64,000 nt of DNA, taken from contig NC_014837.1 in NCBI RefSeq assembly GCF_000175935.2, positions 682,001 through 746,000 of the forward strand. Direction: 5' to 3'. A program made the position numbers and the translations under genes. The notes below the pieces were generated by a model, which was not told the origin of the DNA, made no database searches, and saw only the letters and a program-made list of their open reading frames with translations. This DNA comes from Pantoea sp. At-9b (GTDB lineage Bacteria; Pseudomonadota; Gammaproteobacteria; Enterobacterales; Enterobacteriaceae). Positions 1-8,819 of this stretch are shown piece after piece. Position 1 is the first letter of the stretch, and every line of letters begins with the position of its first letter.

Positions 1-612
1 CTCGCGCGGCGTCACCAGGAAATCGCGCCATGCCTGGCACAGCAGCAACTCGGACAGCCGATTGGCATGGGGCTGATGGGCAAAACGGTAGGCCTGGTTG
101 GGCTGGGGGGCATCGGTAAAGCGCTGGCAAAACGCCTCGCACCCTTTGGTATGCGGATGATTGGTGTGAAGCGGGAAGCGGATGAAGCCTTTGCCCGTGA
201 GCATCAGCTTGACTGGGTGGGCAGTATCAGCCAATTGCCGCAACTGTTGGCGCAGTCTGATTTTGTGCTGCTGAGCCTGCCGCATAACGTGGCAACCCAT
301 CAGATCATTGATGCGGCGGCCCTGGCGCAGATGAAATCCACCAGTTTCCTGATCAACCTCGGCCGTGGCGGCCTGATCGACAAAGCGGCGTTTCTCTCCG
401 CGCTGGAGCATAAAACCCTGGCTGGAGCCGGGTTAGATGTGTTCTGGCAGGAGCCACCCGATCCCCATGATGCGGTTTTTCAGTACAACGTGATTGCCAC
501 GCCCCATATTGGGGGTGTCACCGATATCTCGCTGGCTGGCAATATCAAAGGCGTGTGCGATAACCTGCGCCGTCTGCGTGACGGCGATGCGGTGATTGAT
601 CGCTGGGCTTAA
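1..612 (+). CDS. D-2-hydroxyacid dehydrogenase, C-terminal part (5' truncated by window edge)
   Basis: The reading frame is open from base 1, so the gene starts left of the window; 203 codons are present of about 310-330 usual for the family. The visible part is the NAD(P)-binding Rossmann domain, with the glycine-rich loop GLGGIG just after the internal Met at base 67, followed by the three family signatures that carry the catalytic residues: Arg in NLGRGGLID, Glu in DVFWQEPP and His in ATPHIGG. These enzymes reduce 2-oxoacids to D-2-hydroxyacids, or the reverse, in the cytoplasm. The substrate cannot be read from the sequence. The stop codon overlaps that of the convergent deoR-like gene within the bases TTAA. 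Start and N-terminal domain are unseen. Confidence 0.9.
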   Translation, partial: LARRHQEIAPCLAQQQLGQPIGMGLMGKTVGLVGLGGIGKALAKRLAPFGMRMIGVKREADEAFAREHQLDWVGSISQLPQLLAQSDFVLLSLPHNVATHQIIDAAALAQMKSTSFLINLGRGGLIDKAAFLSALEHKTLAGAGLDVFWQEPPDPHDAVFQYNVIATPHIGGVTDISLAGNIKGVCDNLRRLRDGDAVIDRWA

Positions 613-1373
613 CCGCAGCACAGCTTAACCCCTGCCGCCTGCATCACCTTCAACAATGCCGGCGGTGGTGGGCTATCGCTCACCAGAATATCGAATAACG
701 AGAAATCACCGATCCGGGCGGGCAGTACCTTGCCGTATTTGCTGCTGTCGCCCACCATGATCCGCGTCTGCGCCCGCTGCAATGCCAGATGCTTAATCGG
801 TAGTTCATTCAGGTTGTAGCAAGTGGCTCCCTGACGCACATCCATCCCTGCGGCGGAGATAAACGCTTTGGTCGGGCAGAGCGCGTCCAGTACTGTCACC
901 TGTTCCAGCGGGGTAAATACCGCGTTGTCGGCATGAAATTCGCCACCGGATAAAATCACCCGACAGTTCGGCTTCTCTTTTAACGCCAGAAACGTGTTGA
1001 TGGCGCTGCAAATAGCGGTGAAGGGCAGGTCGTCGTCAATGGCATCAATCACCAGTGGCAGGGTGGTGCCACAATCAAAAAACACCGTATCGTTGGCCTC
1101 AATCAAGGCGGCAGCATGCTGCGCCAACTGCTGCTTTTTGCTGACGTTGAGATTTTGCTGGTCGCTGACAAAGTAGTGCGCAATGTTCTGGCGCGGATCG
1201 CGCATGATGTAGCCACCCAGCAGCACCACGCCGTTTGCCGGTTCACTCAGATCGCGGCGGATAGTCATTTCTGACACGCCCAGCAGCTGTGCGGCTTCCT
1301 TCAGATGCAGCTTATCGGTGCGTTTAAGCGCCAGTGTCAGGCGGGTGATGCGATCAACGCGGCGGGTTTCCAT
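609..1373 (-). CDS. deoR: DeoR-type transcriptional repressor (deoxyribonucleoside regulator-like)
   Basis: 254 residues, close to E. coli DeoR (252). The N-terminus METRR and the helix-turn-helix at residues 24-41 (ending EMTIRRDL) are typical. The C-terminal half is the sugar-phosphate sensor domain, with the DCGTT phosphate-binding motif at 100-104. E. coli DeoR represses deoCABD and nupG and is induced by deoxyribose-5-phosphate; the resemblance runs over the whole length, but the deo genes are not nearby, so the targets here are inferred. I chose the ATG at 1373 by homology; a TTG at 1394 in frame is the alternative. It is convergent with the dehydrogenase gene and divergent from the chemotaxis receptor. 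Confidence 0.85.
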   Translation of the reverse strand: METRRVDRITRLTLALKRTDKLHLKEAAQLLGVSEMTIRRDLSEPANGVVLLGGYIMRDPRQNIAHYFVSDQQNLNVSKKQQLAQHAAALIEANDTVFFDCGTTLPLVIDAIDDDLPFTAICSAINTFLALKEKPNCRVILSGGEFHADNAVFTPLEQVTVLDALCPTKAFISAAGMDVRQGATCYNLNELPIKHLALQRAQTRIMVGDSSKYGKVLPARIGDFSLFDILVSDSPPPPALLKVMQAAGVKLCCG

Positions 1374-1465
1374 AGTTGAGGATTCGCTCAGCAAAGGTGA
1401 AATTCGACAGTGGGTTGGTGGGGATAAACATTAAGTTTTTTCTTGCAGATTAACAACCTGCCCGG

Positions 1466-1487
1466 ATGTCATAAAACTGTCACGAAA
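1466..1487 (+). promoter_or_regulatory. Candidate Pho box upstream of chemotaxis receptor
   Basis: Two 7-bp direct repeats ATGTCAT (1466-1472) and CTGTCAC (1477-1483), separated by AAAA and followed by GAAA, match the PhoB-box arrangement of CTGTCAT repeats with AT-rich 4-bp spacers, as in E. coli pstS and phoA. It lies 78 bp before the receptor start. I do not see a good -10 hexamer at the expected distance; GATAAC at 1506-1511 is the nearest candidate and is rather far. Sequence match is seen; PhoB control is inferred. Confidence 0.5.
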
Positions 1488-1564
1488 CTTCCTTTCCACC
1501 AGGACGATAACCATGGTGACGCGTGTCATCGCGTTTTCTTTTCCCTCACCAGGTATCAAATCTT

Positions 1565-3145
1565 ATGAAGCTCAATCATTTTAAAATTGGCCAGCGGCTG
1601 GGTTTCCTCGCCACGCTACTTCTGCTCGCCACCCTGTTAATGGGGCTACGTGGATTGCAGGTCAATCTGCTGGCGTTAAACAACAATCAGGAAGTAATGG
1701 CACAGGAAGTGTTGATTGCGGAGAGCATCGACACCGCCCGTAGCGCGCAGGTGCAATTCAAAATACAGGTACAGGAGTGGAAAAACACGCTACTGCGTGG
1801 CAACCAGGGACAGGATACGTTTAACAAATACAAAGCGGCGTTCTTGCAAGAAAGCAAAACGACACAGGCATTGCTGACTAAATTGAGTCAGATCCAGACG
1901 TCATTGGGCTTGCCAACGGGGCCGGTCGAGCAGGCTCGCAGCGTACATGCCGGGCTGGAGAGCAAGTATCTGGCGGCCTTGGATAACTACGTTATCAGTG
2001 ACATCACCAGTGCCGCGCGGGTGGATCATCTGGTGACGGGTATTGATCGTGCGCCAACCCAGCAGATCGATGATCTGGTTGCGACGACGTTGCAACGTGC
2101 GCAGCAAATGCATCAGGCGATTGCCGCCACTAACCTGGCGCACTATCAACAAACTCGCTCGCTGCTTCTGCTGGCGATGGGCTGCATTCTGTTGGTCGGC
2201 TTTTTTGTCACCTGGTGGTTAATCCAGAGCATCACACGTCCGCTCAGGCAGGCCATTACGGTGGCGAAAACGGTGGCGGCGGGCGATTTACGGACGCAAA
2301 TTCAGGTCGCTGGCCGTGATGAAACGGCCCAGTTAATGGTGGCGCTGCGCGATATGAACGCCAATCTGACGCGTATTGTTACGGGGGTACGTTCTGGCAC
2401 CGAGGCCATTGCGGATACCACCGAGCAAGTGGCGCACGGTAGCCGTGAATTGTCGGCGCGCAATGAAGCGCAGGCCAGTGCACTGGAGCAGACGGCGGCG
2501 TCAATGGAACAGCTGACCTCAGTGGTCAAAAATAATGCGGATAACGCCCGCCACGCCAACGACATCGCGCAAGATACCCGCAAACGGGCGGGTGAGGGCG
2601 GGGCGGTGGTGGAAAAAGTGGTGGTAGCGATGGAGGAAATTCATCAATTCTCACGTGAGATCAACGAAATCGTCACCGTGATTGATGGCATTGCTTTCCA
2701 GACCAATATCCTCGCGCTAAATGCGGCGGTAGAAGCAGCACGCGCCGGTAATGACGGGCGTGGTTTTGCGGTGGTGGCAGCAGAGGTACGCGCGCTGGCA
2801 CAACGTTCAGCTTCAGCGGCGCGTGACATTCGCGGGCTAACCAATCGATCTGTCGGTCTGATTGCGCACGGTAACTCGCTGGTGAAAGGTGCCGGTGCGT
2901 CAATGCAGGAAATTGTTGAAAGCGTGCAGCAACTGTGTGCCTTGATGGAGAATATCTCCGCAGCCAGTGCCGAGCAAAGTGTCGGTATTGAGCAGGTGAA
3001 TCTGGCCGTCACCCATATGGATGCCGCGACGCAGCAAAACGCCACGTTATCGCAGCAATCAGCCCAGTCGGCGCGGTCATTGAATGAACAGGTGGGGTCG
3101 CTGGTGGAAAATGTCAGCGTGTTTCAACTTGAGAGCAAAGCCTGA
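1565..3145 (+). CDS. Methyl-accepting chemotaxis protein
   Basis: 526 residues. Topology is that of a classical inner-membrane chemoreceptor: transmembrane helix 1 at about 10-31, a periplasmic four-helix-bundle-type sensor of about 165 residues, transmembrane helix 2 at about 199-219, a HAMP domain to about 270, and a long cytoplasmic coiled coil. The highly conserved hairpin tip, which contacts CheA and CheW, is at about 372-415 ([20 protein letters not shown]). Ligand binding would alter CheA kinase activity and thus swimming. The C-terminus ends in FQLESKA and lacks the NWETF-type pentapeptide that tethers CheR/CheB in high-abundance receptors. The ATG at 1565 is chosen because it places [13 protein letters not shown] right before helix 1; a GTG at 1523 would add 14 residues. 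Ligand unknown. Confidence 0.9.
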   Translation: MKLNHFKIGQRLGFLATLLLLATLLMGLRGLQVNLLALNNNQEVMAQEVLIAESIDTARSAQVQFKIQVQEWKNTLLRGNQGQDTFNKYKAAFLQESKTTQALLTKLSQIQTSLGLPTGPVEQARSVHAGLESKYLAALDNYVISDITSAARVDHLVTGIDRAPTQQIDDLVATTLQRAQQMHQAIAATNLAHYQQTRSLLLLAMGCILLVGFFVTWWLIQSITRPLRQAITVAKTVAAGDLRTQIQVAGRDETAQLMVALRDMNANLTRIVTGVRSGTEAIADTTEQVAHGSRELSARNEAQASALEQTAASMEQLTSVVKNNADNARHANDIAQDTRKRAGEGGAVVEKVVVAMEEIHQFSREINEIVTVIDGIAFQTNILALNAAVEAARAGNDGRGFAVVAAEVRALAQRSASAARDIRGLTNRSVGLIAHGNSLVKGAGASMQEIVESVQQLCALMENISAASAEQSVGIEQVNLAVTHMDAATQQNATLSQQSAQSARSLNEQVGSLVENVSVFQLESKA

Positions 3146-3161
3146 GGCTAAGTTCGATTGC

Positions 3162-3177
3162 GGCCCCGTCAGGGGCC
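3162..3177. terminator. Perfect hairpin between convergent receptor and urtE genes
   Basis: GGCCCC and GGGGCC form a 6-bp perfect stem with loop GTCA, between two convergent stop codons. Neither side has a real T-run, so it may be a weak or Rho-aided bidirectional terminator. A hairpin with the same stem in inverted order sits between rapA and rluA. Confidence 0.45.
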
Positions 3178-3181
3178 ACAA

Positions 3182-3880
3182 TTAAATGGCCACCAGCCCG
3201 CGTACTCCGTCCGCTTCCATGGTTGCGCCGCGCCCACGCTGCACGATTTCACCGCGTGACATCACCAGGTAGTGGTCGGCCAGTTCGGCGGCGAAATCGT
3301 AAAATTGTTCCACCAGCAGGATTGCCATATCACCACGTTGTGCCAATTGACGGATCACCGCGCCGATCTCTTTGATCACCGACGGCTGGATACCTTCGGT
3401 GGGTTCATCGAGGATCAGTAGCTGAGGTTTGCAGGCGAGGGCGCGGCCAATGGCCAGCTGCTGCTGCTGCCCCCCGGAAAGATCGCCGCCACGCCGGGTT
3501 TTCATCTCCTTTAGCACCGGGAACAGCTGGTAAATTTCCTCGGGCACCGTTTTGGCCTGTGCGCCTGAGAAGCGCGCCAGTCCCATTAACAGATTCTCCT
3601 CCACCGTCAGACGTGGGAAAATTTCGCGGCCCTGGGGCACATAAGCGATGCCGGACTGCACCCGCTGATGCGGTTTGCGCGGGTTGATCACCTTATCCTG
3701 CCAGCGGATCTCGCCGGATTTGGCCGGTATCAACCCCATCAGGCACTTGAGCAGCGTGGTTTTGCCCACACCGTTTCGCCCCAGCAGGCAGGTGATTTCG
3801 CCGGGTTTGGTTTCAAAGGACAAGCCGCGCAGGATGTGGCTGCCGCCATAATATTGATTCAGATCCGATACCTGTAACAT
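3182..3880 (-). CDS. urtE: Urea ABC transporter ATP-binding protein UrtE
   Basis: 232 residues, a LivF-type ATPase. Walker A GRNGVGKT is at 34-41, the signature LSGGQ at 134-138 and Walker B LLILDEP at 154-160. It is one of two nucleotide-binding subunits that energise the branched-chain-amino-acid-type permease UrtBC. It is the last gene of the urea cluster; its start lies one base after the urtD stop, which suggests translational coupling. The assignment to urea rather than amino acids or short-chain amides comes from the neighbours: urea carboxylase and allophanate hydrolase upstream on the same strand. Confidence 0.93.
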   Translation of the reverse strand: MLQVSDLNQYYGGSHILRGLSFETKPGEITCLLGRNGVGKTTLLKCLMGLIPAKSGEIRWQDKVINPRKPHQRVQSGIAYVPQGREIFPRLTVEENLLMGLARFSGAQAKTVPEEIYQLFPVLKEMKTRRGGDLSGGQQQQLAIGRALACKPQLLILDEPTEGIQPSVIKEIGAVIRQLAQRGDMAILLVEQFYDFAAELADHYLVMSRGEIVQRGRGATMEADGVRGLVAI

Positions 3881-3881
3881 C

Positions 3882-4673
3882 TCAGCGCCCCAGATAAACG
3901 TCGATAACCCGATCGTCGGCCTGTACGTCGCGCAACGATCCCTCGGCCAGCACCTGGCCCTGATGTAACACCGTCACATGGTCGGCAATGGTTTCAACGA
4001 AGCCCATATCGTGTTCCACCACCATCAACGAATGCTTACCGGCGAGACTGCGGAACAATTCTGCGGTGTACTCGGTTTCGGCATCGGTCATGCCCGCTGC
4101 GGGTTCATCCAGCAACAACAGGTGCGGGTCCTGCACCAGTAACATGCCGATCTCCAGAAACTGTTTTTGCCCGTGCGACAGCAGGCCCGCTTTACGCTGG
4201 CGTTCGCCGCCGAGCCGCAGCAGCTTCAGCACCTCGTCGATGCGATCCTGCTGCTCACCGCTGAGCCGGGCGCGCAGGCTGGCCCACACTGATTTGTCAT
4301 TTTTTAGCGCAATTTCGAGATTTTCGAACACCGTCAGTGCTTCAAACACCGTCGGTTTCTGGAATTTGCGACCAATCCCGGCGCGGGCAATCTCCACCGG
4401 AGACAGTGCGGTCAGATCGGTGTTCTGATCGTACAGCACCCGACCATTATCGGGCCGGGTTTTGCCGGTGATCACGTCCATCAGCGTGGTTTTACCTGCG
4501 CCATTGGGGCCGATGACGCAACGCAATTCGCCAACGCCGATCTGCAACGACAGATCGGTCAGCGCGCGAAAACCATCAAACGAGACGTTAATGTTTTCCA
4601 GCAACAGCACCGGATCGCGTTGATCGCGATGGCGATCCGCCGGATGGGGTTGGGTAAACAGTTGTTCAGTCAT
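3882..4673 (-). CDS. urtD: Urea ABC transporter ATP-binding protein UrtD
   Basis: 263 residues, a LivG-type ATPase. Walker A GPNGAGKT is at 55-62 and Walker B LLLLDEP at 185-191; the signature loop reads LSHGQ (165-169) rather than LSGGQ. Start: the ATG at 4673 has an excellent ribosome binding site (GGAGGAAAG directly upstream) and overlaps the urtC stop by 8 bases, so it is preferred over an upstream in-frame start at 4697. It pairs with UrtE under the UrtBC permease at the cytoplasmic face of the inner membrane. A short hydrophilic N-terminal extension of about 20 residues precedes the ABC domain. Confidence 0.93.
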   Translation of the reverse strand: MTEQLFTQPHPADRHRDQRDPVLLLENINVSFDGFRALTDLSLQIGVGELRCVIGPNGAGKTTLMDVITGKTRPDNGRVLYDQNTDLTALSPVEIARAGIGRKFQKPTVFEALTVFENLEIALKNDKSVWASLRARLSGEQQDRIDEVLKLLRLGGERQRKAGLLSHGQKQFLEIGMLLVQDPHLLLLDEPAAGMTDAETEYTAELFRSLAGKHSLMVVEHDMGFVETIADHVTVLHQGQVLAEGSLRDVQADDRVIDVYLGR

Positions 4674-5742
4674 CTTTCCTCCGACGCCACAGGCCAATCA
4701 CGCCACGTGGCAGGAACAGCGTAACGAGGATAAACATCAGTCCCAGGAAGAACAGCCAGTACTCCGGGAAAGCGACGGTGAACCAGCTTTTCGCACCGTT
4801 AACAATGGCTGCGCCGAGCAGCGGGCCAATCAGGGTGCCACGCCCGCCCAACGCGACCCAGATTGCGGCTTCGATGGAGTTGGTGGGGGACATTTCGCTT
4901 GGGTTGATAATGCCGACCTGCGGCACGTAGAGCGCGCCCGCCAGCCCGCACAGCACGGCGGAGAGCGTCCAGACAAACAACTTAAAACCGCGCGGATCGT
5001 AGCCGATAAACATCAGACGGTTTTCTGCATCACGCACCGCAGTTAGCACCCGACCAAACTTGCTACGCGCCAGGGCAAAGCCGACGCCGATGCTGACCAG
5101 CAACAACAGCACCGTGGCAACAAACAACCCGATGCGCGTGCTGGTGGCGGTGACGTTAAAGCCGAGCAGGGTGGTGAAGCCGGTAAAGCCATTGTTGCCG
5201 CCAAAGCCGGTTTCGTTGCGGAAAAACAGCAGCATGCCAGCGTAGGTCAGCGCCTGGGTCATGATCGAGAAATAGACGCCTTTGATCTTCGAGCGGAAGG
5301 CAAAGAAACCGAACACCAGCGCCAACAGGCCTGGCACTAACACGATCAGGCACAACGCCCAGGCGAAGTGTTGTGTCCCGGCCCAGAACCACGGCAATTC
5401 ATTCCACGACAGGAACGACATAAACGCTGGCAGACCGTCGCCAGAAGCCTGGCGCATCAGGTACATGCCCATGCCGTAGCCGCCGAGGGCGAAAAACAGG
5501 CCATGACCGAGCGACAGCAGCCCGGCATATCCCCACACCAGATCGAGCGCTACCGCGACGATCGCATAGCAAAGGATCTTGCCGACCAGCGTCAGGGTAT
5601 AGGTCGAGAGCGCCAGAGGATGACTGGCAGGCAGCAGCGCAAAGAACGGCATGATCAACAGCAGCAGCGCGATGATCACGCCAAGGCTGAGAGTGAGACG
5701 CGGTGCTTTACGCGCTGCGGTTAAGGTTAGTGGCTGGCTCAT
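4666..5742 (-). CDS. urtC: Urea ABC transporter permease UrtC
   Basis: 358 residues, a LivM-type inner-membrane permease. A first hydrophobic helix lies at about 18-40, followed by a series of further helices to the C-terminus; the conserved permease motif region GYDPRGFKLFVWTLSA is present about two thirds along. It forms the membrane channel with UrtB. Its ATG overlaps the urtB stop by one base (TGATG), and its own stop overlaps the urtD start, which points to one tightly coupled transcript. Length fits the family. Confidence 0.93.
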   Translation of the reverse strand: MSQPLTLTAARKAPRLTLSLGVIIALLLLIMPFFALLPASHPLALSTYTLTLVGKILCYAIVAVALDLVWGYAGLLSLGHGLFFALGGYGMGMYLMRQASGDGLPAFMSFLSWNELPWFWAGTQHFAWALCLIVLVPGLLALVFGFFAFRSKIKGVYFSIMTQALTYAGMLLFFRNETGFGGNNGFTGFTTLLGFNVTATSTRIGLFVATVLLLLVSIGVGFALARSKFGRVLTAVRDAENRLMFIGYDPRGFKLFVWTLSAVLCGLAGALYVPQVGIINPSEMSPTNSIEAAIWVALGGRGTLIGPLLGAAIVNGAKSWFTVAFPEYWLFFLGLMFILVTLFLPRGVIGLWRRRKDD

Positions 5743-7307
5743 CAGTCAATCACCCTCCCTTTGAAGGCAAACAGGCCCTGGGGACGTTTCTGAATAAACA
5801 ACACGATCAACACCAGAATCAGGATCTTGCCGAGCACCGCACCAATCTGCGGCTCCAGCACTTTGTTGAGGATGCCAAGCCCGAAAGCGGCCACCACGGT
5901 GCCAGCCAACTGGCCGACGCCACCCAGCACCACCACCAGGAAGGAGTCGATAATGTAACCCTGACCGAGTTCCGGGCCGACGTTGCCCAACTGCGACAAC
6001 GCCACGCCACCCAGCCCGGCGATGCCGGAACCGAGGCCAAACGCCAGCATATCGATGCGCCCGGTAGGCACACCGCAGCAATCTGCCATCGCGCGGTTCT
6101 GCGTCACGGCGCGCACACTGAGGCCGAGGCGGGTTTTGTTCAACAGCAGCCAGGTCAGACCCAGCACGGCGAACACAAACACAATGACCGCGATTCGGTT
6201 ATACGGCAGCACCAGATTTGGCAGCACCTGCATACCGCCGGAGAGCCAGTTCGGGTTGGCGACTTCAAGGTTCTGTGCGCCGAACAACATCCGCACCAGT
6301 TGAATCAGCATCAGGCTGATGCCCCAGGTGGCGAGCAGGGTTTCCAGCGGGCGACCATACAGATGGCGAATAATGGTCCGCTCCAGCACCATCCCCATCA
6401 CGGCAGTGACCAGGAAGGCCACCGGCAACGCCAGCAGCGGATACCACGCCAGCCATTGCGGCGCGAACTGTTGAAACAGGCTTTGCACCAGCCAGGTGGC
6501 GTAAGCGCCCAGCATCAGCATTTCGCCGTGCGCCATATTGATCACGCCGAGCAGGCCATAGGTGATCGCCAGGCCGAGCGCCGCCAGCAGCAGGATCGAA
6601 CCGAGCGACAGACCGGTAAACGCCTGACCGAGCAGGTCGCCCCACATCAGGCGATGTTTGATGTTTTGCAGGCTGTCAGTGGCGGCGGCGCGTACCTGGG
6701 CATCGGGTTCGTTCGCCGCTTGCGTCAGATGTTGCAGGCTGGCCTGCATATTGGGATCGCTGGACTCACCCAGCAGTTTGACGGCTTTCAGGCGCACTTG
6801 CGCATCCGGGCTGGCAAGTTGCAGGTTGGCGGCGGCCATGGCGAGGGTGGCGTGGACCTTGCTGTCTTTTTCGCTGGTGAGACGTTGCTCAATCAGCGGC
6901 AACTGGTCGGCGGCCCCGTCGTTTTGCAACTGCTGTGCGGCGCGCAGGCGAATGGCCGGATCGTCACTGACCAACTGGTGTGCGGCGAGGGCACTGGCGA
7001 TCAACACGCGCAGCCGGTTGTTCATAAAGAGTTTTTTGGTTTCGCCACTCGGTTGCTGCGCGCTGTCGAGCGGCTGAAATTTGTCGTCCTGTTTGCTGAA
7101 CGGTTGTTTGTTTGCATCAATGACCACGGTTTCATTGCGCAGTGCTTCCAGCAGTGGCAGGCGGCTGGCCTGCGGTGCGGCGGCCCATTGCTGGAGTAGC
7201 GTGGCCTGCTGGGTACGACTGGCAGCAGCGAAATCTGCGCCATCGCCCGCCTGGGCCAGCCAGGGCAGGAGCAACAGCAGACAGCAGAGATAGCGGCGAA
7301 TTGTCAT
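5742..7307 (-). CDS. urtB: Urea ABC transporter permease UrtB with N-terminal periplasmic extension
   Basis: 521 residues. A cleavable-type signal sequence (about 1-20, ending WLAQA) is followed by about 200 residues of helical, Ala/Leu/Gln-rich, HEAT-like sequence and then by a LivH-type permease beginning near residue 221 (MWGDLLGQAF), with the conserved NMAHGEMLMLGAY motif. The extra N-terminal domain is usual for UrtB and absent from amino-acid LivH proteins, so it supports the urea assignment. Start: ATG at 7307 directly before the signal sequence; an in-frame start at 7373 would lie in the upstream repeat and is rejected. A long open frame on the opposite strand is a shadow of this gene. 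Confidence 0.93.
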   Translation of the reverse strand: MTIRRYLCCLLLLLPWLAQAGDGADFAAASRTQQATLLQQWAAAPQASRLPLLEALRNETVVIDANKQPFSKQDDKFQPLDSAQQPSGETKKLFMNNRLRVLIASALAAHQLVSDDPAIRLRAAQQLQNDGAADQLPLIEQRLTSEKDSKVHATLAMAAANLQLASPDAQVRLKAVKLLGESSDPNMQASLQHLTQAANEPDAQVRAAATDSLQNIKHRLMWGDLLGQAFTGLSLGSILLLAALGLAITYGLLGVINMAHGEMLMLGAYATWLVQSLFQQFAPQWLAWYPLLALPVAFLVTAVMGMVLERTIIRHLYGRPLETLLATWGISLMLIQLVRMLFGAQNLEVANPNWLSGGMQVLPNLVLPYNRIAVIVFVFAVLGLTWLLLNKTRLGLSVRAVTQNRAMADCCGVPTGRIDMLAFGLGSGIAGLGGVALSQLGNVGPELGQGYIIDSFLVVVLGGVGQLAGTVVAAFGLGILNKVLEPQIGAVLGKILILVLIVLFIQKRPQGLFAFKGRVID

Positions 7308-7362
7308 GGTTCTGGCCCTGTGGTTGGGGTGGGTGAGGTGCGTGTTGTTACCCTCACCCCGG

Positions 7363-7506
7363 CCCTCTCCCATAAGGGAGAGGGAGGTGTGCTACATGTA
7401 AACACTTGCTCGATCTGTTCCCTCTCCCGTAAGGGTCTCGATCTGTTCCCTCTCCCGCTTGCGGGAGAGGGTTAGGGTGAGGGTTAGGGTGAGGGTTAGG
7501 GTGAGG
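7363..7506. repeat. REP-like palindrome and tandem repeats between urtA and urtB
   Basis: The 213-bp gap between urtA and urtB is filled with repeats. There is a perfect hairpin CCCTCTCCC-ATAA-GGGAGAGGG (7363-7384); a 21-bp unit (ctcgatctgttccctctccc plus g) in two direct copies at 7409-7429 and 7437-7457; an imperfect CCCTCTCCCG...CGGGAGAGGG hairpin (7448-7470); and three exact copies of the 12-mer GTTAGGGTGAGG (7471-7506). Related hairpin sequence occurs at 52309. The location after the binding-protein gene resembles the REP sequence after malE in E. coli, which protects upstream mRNA; such a role here is inferred. Confidence 0.85.
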
Positions 7507-7520
7507 GCCAAGGCCGCACC

Positions 7521-8789
7521 TTACTGCGTTGATTTCACCGGATAATCAGGCTTCTTATCGTTACCGGCGATATACGGGCTCCACGGCTGGGCGCGGACCG
7601 GTTTGTCGGTCTGCCACACCACGTTGAACTGACCGTTCTCTTCCACTTCACCGATCATCACCGGCTTATGCAGATGGTGGTTAGTTTTGTCCATGGTCAG
7701 GGTGAAACCATCCGGCGCTTTAAAGGTCTGTCCGGCCATGGCCGCACGCACTTTATCCACATCGGTCGTGCCTGCTTTCTCTACCGCCTGTGCCCACATA
7801 TGGATGCCGACGTAAGTCGCTTCCATCGGGTCGTTGGTCACCACGGTGTTGGCGTTCGGCAGGTTATGCGCTTTGGCATAGGCTTTGTAATCGGCAACGA
7901 ACTTGGCGTTAGTCGGGTTATCGACGGACTCAAAGTAGTTCCACGCCGCTAACTGACCGACCAGCGGTTTGGTATCGATACCGCGCAGTTCTTCCTCGCC
8001 GACCGAGAAGGCGATCACCGGAATATCGGTGGCTTTAATGCCCTGATTAGCTAACTCTTTGTAGAACGGCACGTTGGAGTCGCCGTTGATGGTGGAGATC
8101 ACCGCTGTTTTGCCACCGGCCGAGAATTTCTTAATGTTGGAGACGATGGTCTGATAATCGCTGTAACCAAACGGCGTATACACTTCCTGGATATCTTTGT
8201 CCTGTACCCCTTTCGAATGCAGGAAGGCGCGCAGAATCTTGTTGGTGGTGCGTGGGTAGACGTAGTCGGTGCCCAGCAGGAAGAAGCGTTTGGCGCTACC
8301 GCCATCTTCGCTCATCAGATATTCCACCGCCGGAATCGCCTGTTGGTTAGGTGCCGCGCCGGTGTAGAACACGTTCGGCGACATCTCTTCCCCTTCGTAC
8401 TGCACCGGATAGAACAGCAGGCCGTTCAACTCTTCGAACACCGGCAGCACCGATTTACGCGATACCGAGGTCCAGCAGCCAAACACCACTGCGACTTTGT
8501 CCTGCGTCAGCAACTGACGGGCTTTCTCGGCAAACAGCGGCCAGTTGGAGGCCGGGTCGACCACCACCGGTTCCAGCTTTTTGCCCAGCACGCCGCCTTT
8601 GGCGTTAATTTCATCAATGGTCATCAGCGCAACATCTTTTAACGGCGTCTCCGAAATGGCCATAGTGCCGGAGAGCGAATGCATGATCCCCACTTTGATG
8701 GTATCGGCAGCCTGGGCACCAAAGGTCAAGCCCATGCTGATGACGGTAGCGGAGAGAGCGAAAGCCTTAAGCAACGAACGTCTTTTCAT
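7521..8789 (-). CDS. urtA: Urea ABC transporter substrate-binding protein UrtA
   Basis: 422 residues, a periplasmic type-1 solute-binding protein of the amide/urea family. The N-terminus has a signal peptide of about 27 residues, cleaved after AQA, with twin arginines (KRRSLLKAF) that could allow Tat export. The mature start DTIKVGIMHSLSGTMAISETPLKD is typical for UrtA/FmdD-type proteins. It captures urea, or a short-chain amide, and delivers it to UrtBC. It is the first transporter gene, 30 bp after the GntR-type regulator gene and separated from urtB by a repeat block, which may allow it to be made in excess over the membrane subunits. Confidence 0.93.
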   Translation of the reverse strand: MKRRSLLKAFALSATVISMGLTFGAQAADTIKVGIMHSLSGTMAISETPLKDVALMTIDEINAKGGVLGKKLEPVVVDPASNWPLFAEKARQLLTQDKVAVVFGCWTSVSRKSVLPVFEELNGLLFYPVQYEGEEMSPNVFYTGAAPNQQAIPAVEYLMSEDGGSAKRFFLLGTDYVYPRTTNKILRAFLHSKGVQDKDIQEVYTPFGYSDYQTIVSNIKKFSAGGKTAVISTINGDSNVPFYKELANQGIKATDIPVIAFSVGEEELRGIDTKPLVGQLAAWNYFESVDNPTNAKFVADYKAYAKAHNLPNANTVVTNDPMEATYVGIHMWAQAVEKAGTTDVDKVRAAMAGQTFKAPDGFTLTMDKTNHHLHKPVMIGEVEENGQFNVVWQTDKPVRAQPWSPYIAGNDKKPDYPVKSTQ

Positions 8790-8819
8790 CGTTTAAACCC
8801 CTAAATGTGTAATGTGTTG

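Noticed and set aside
1523..1564. Longer receptor start (GTG at 1523)
   Set aside because: The extra 14 residues carry no signal feature, and the ATG at 1565 directly precedes the first transmembrane helix.
7471..7506. Telomere-like TTAGGG repeats
   Set aside because: The resemblance to TTAGGG is incidental; the unit is 12 bp, has three copies, and belongs to a bacterial REP-type block within an operon.
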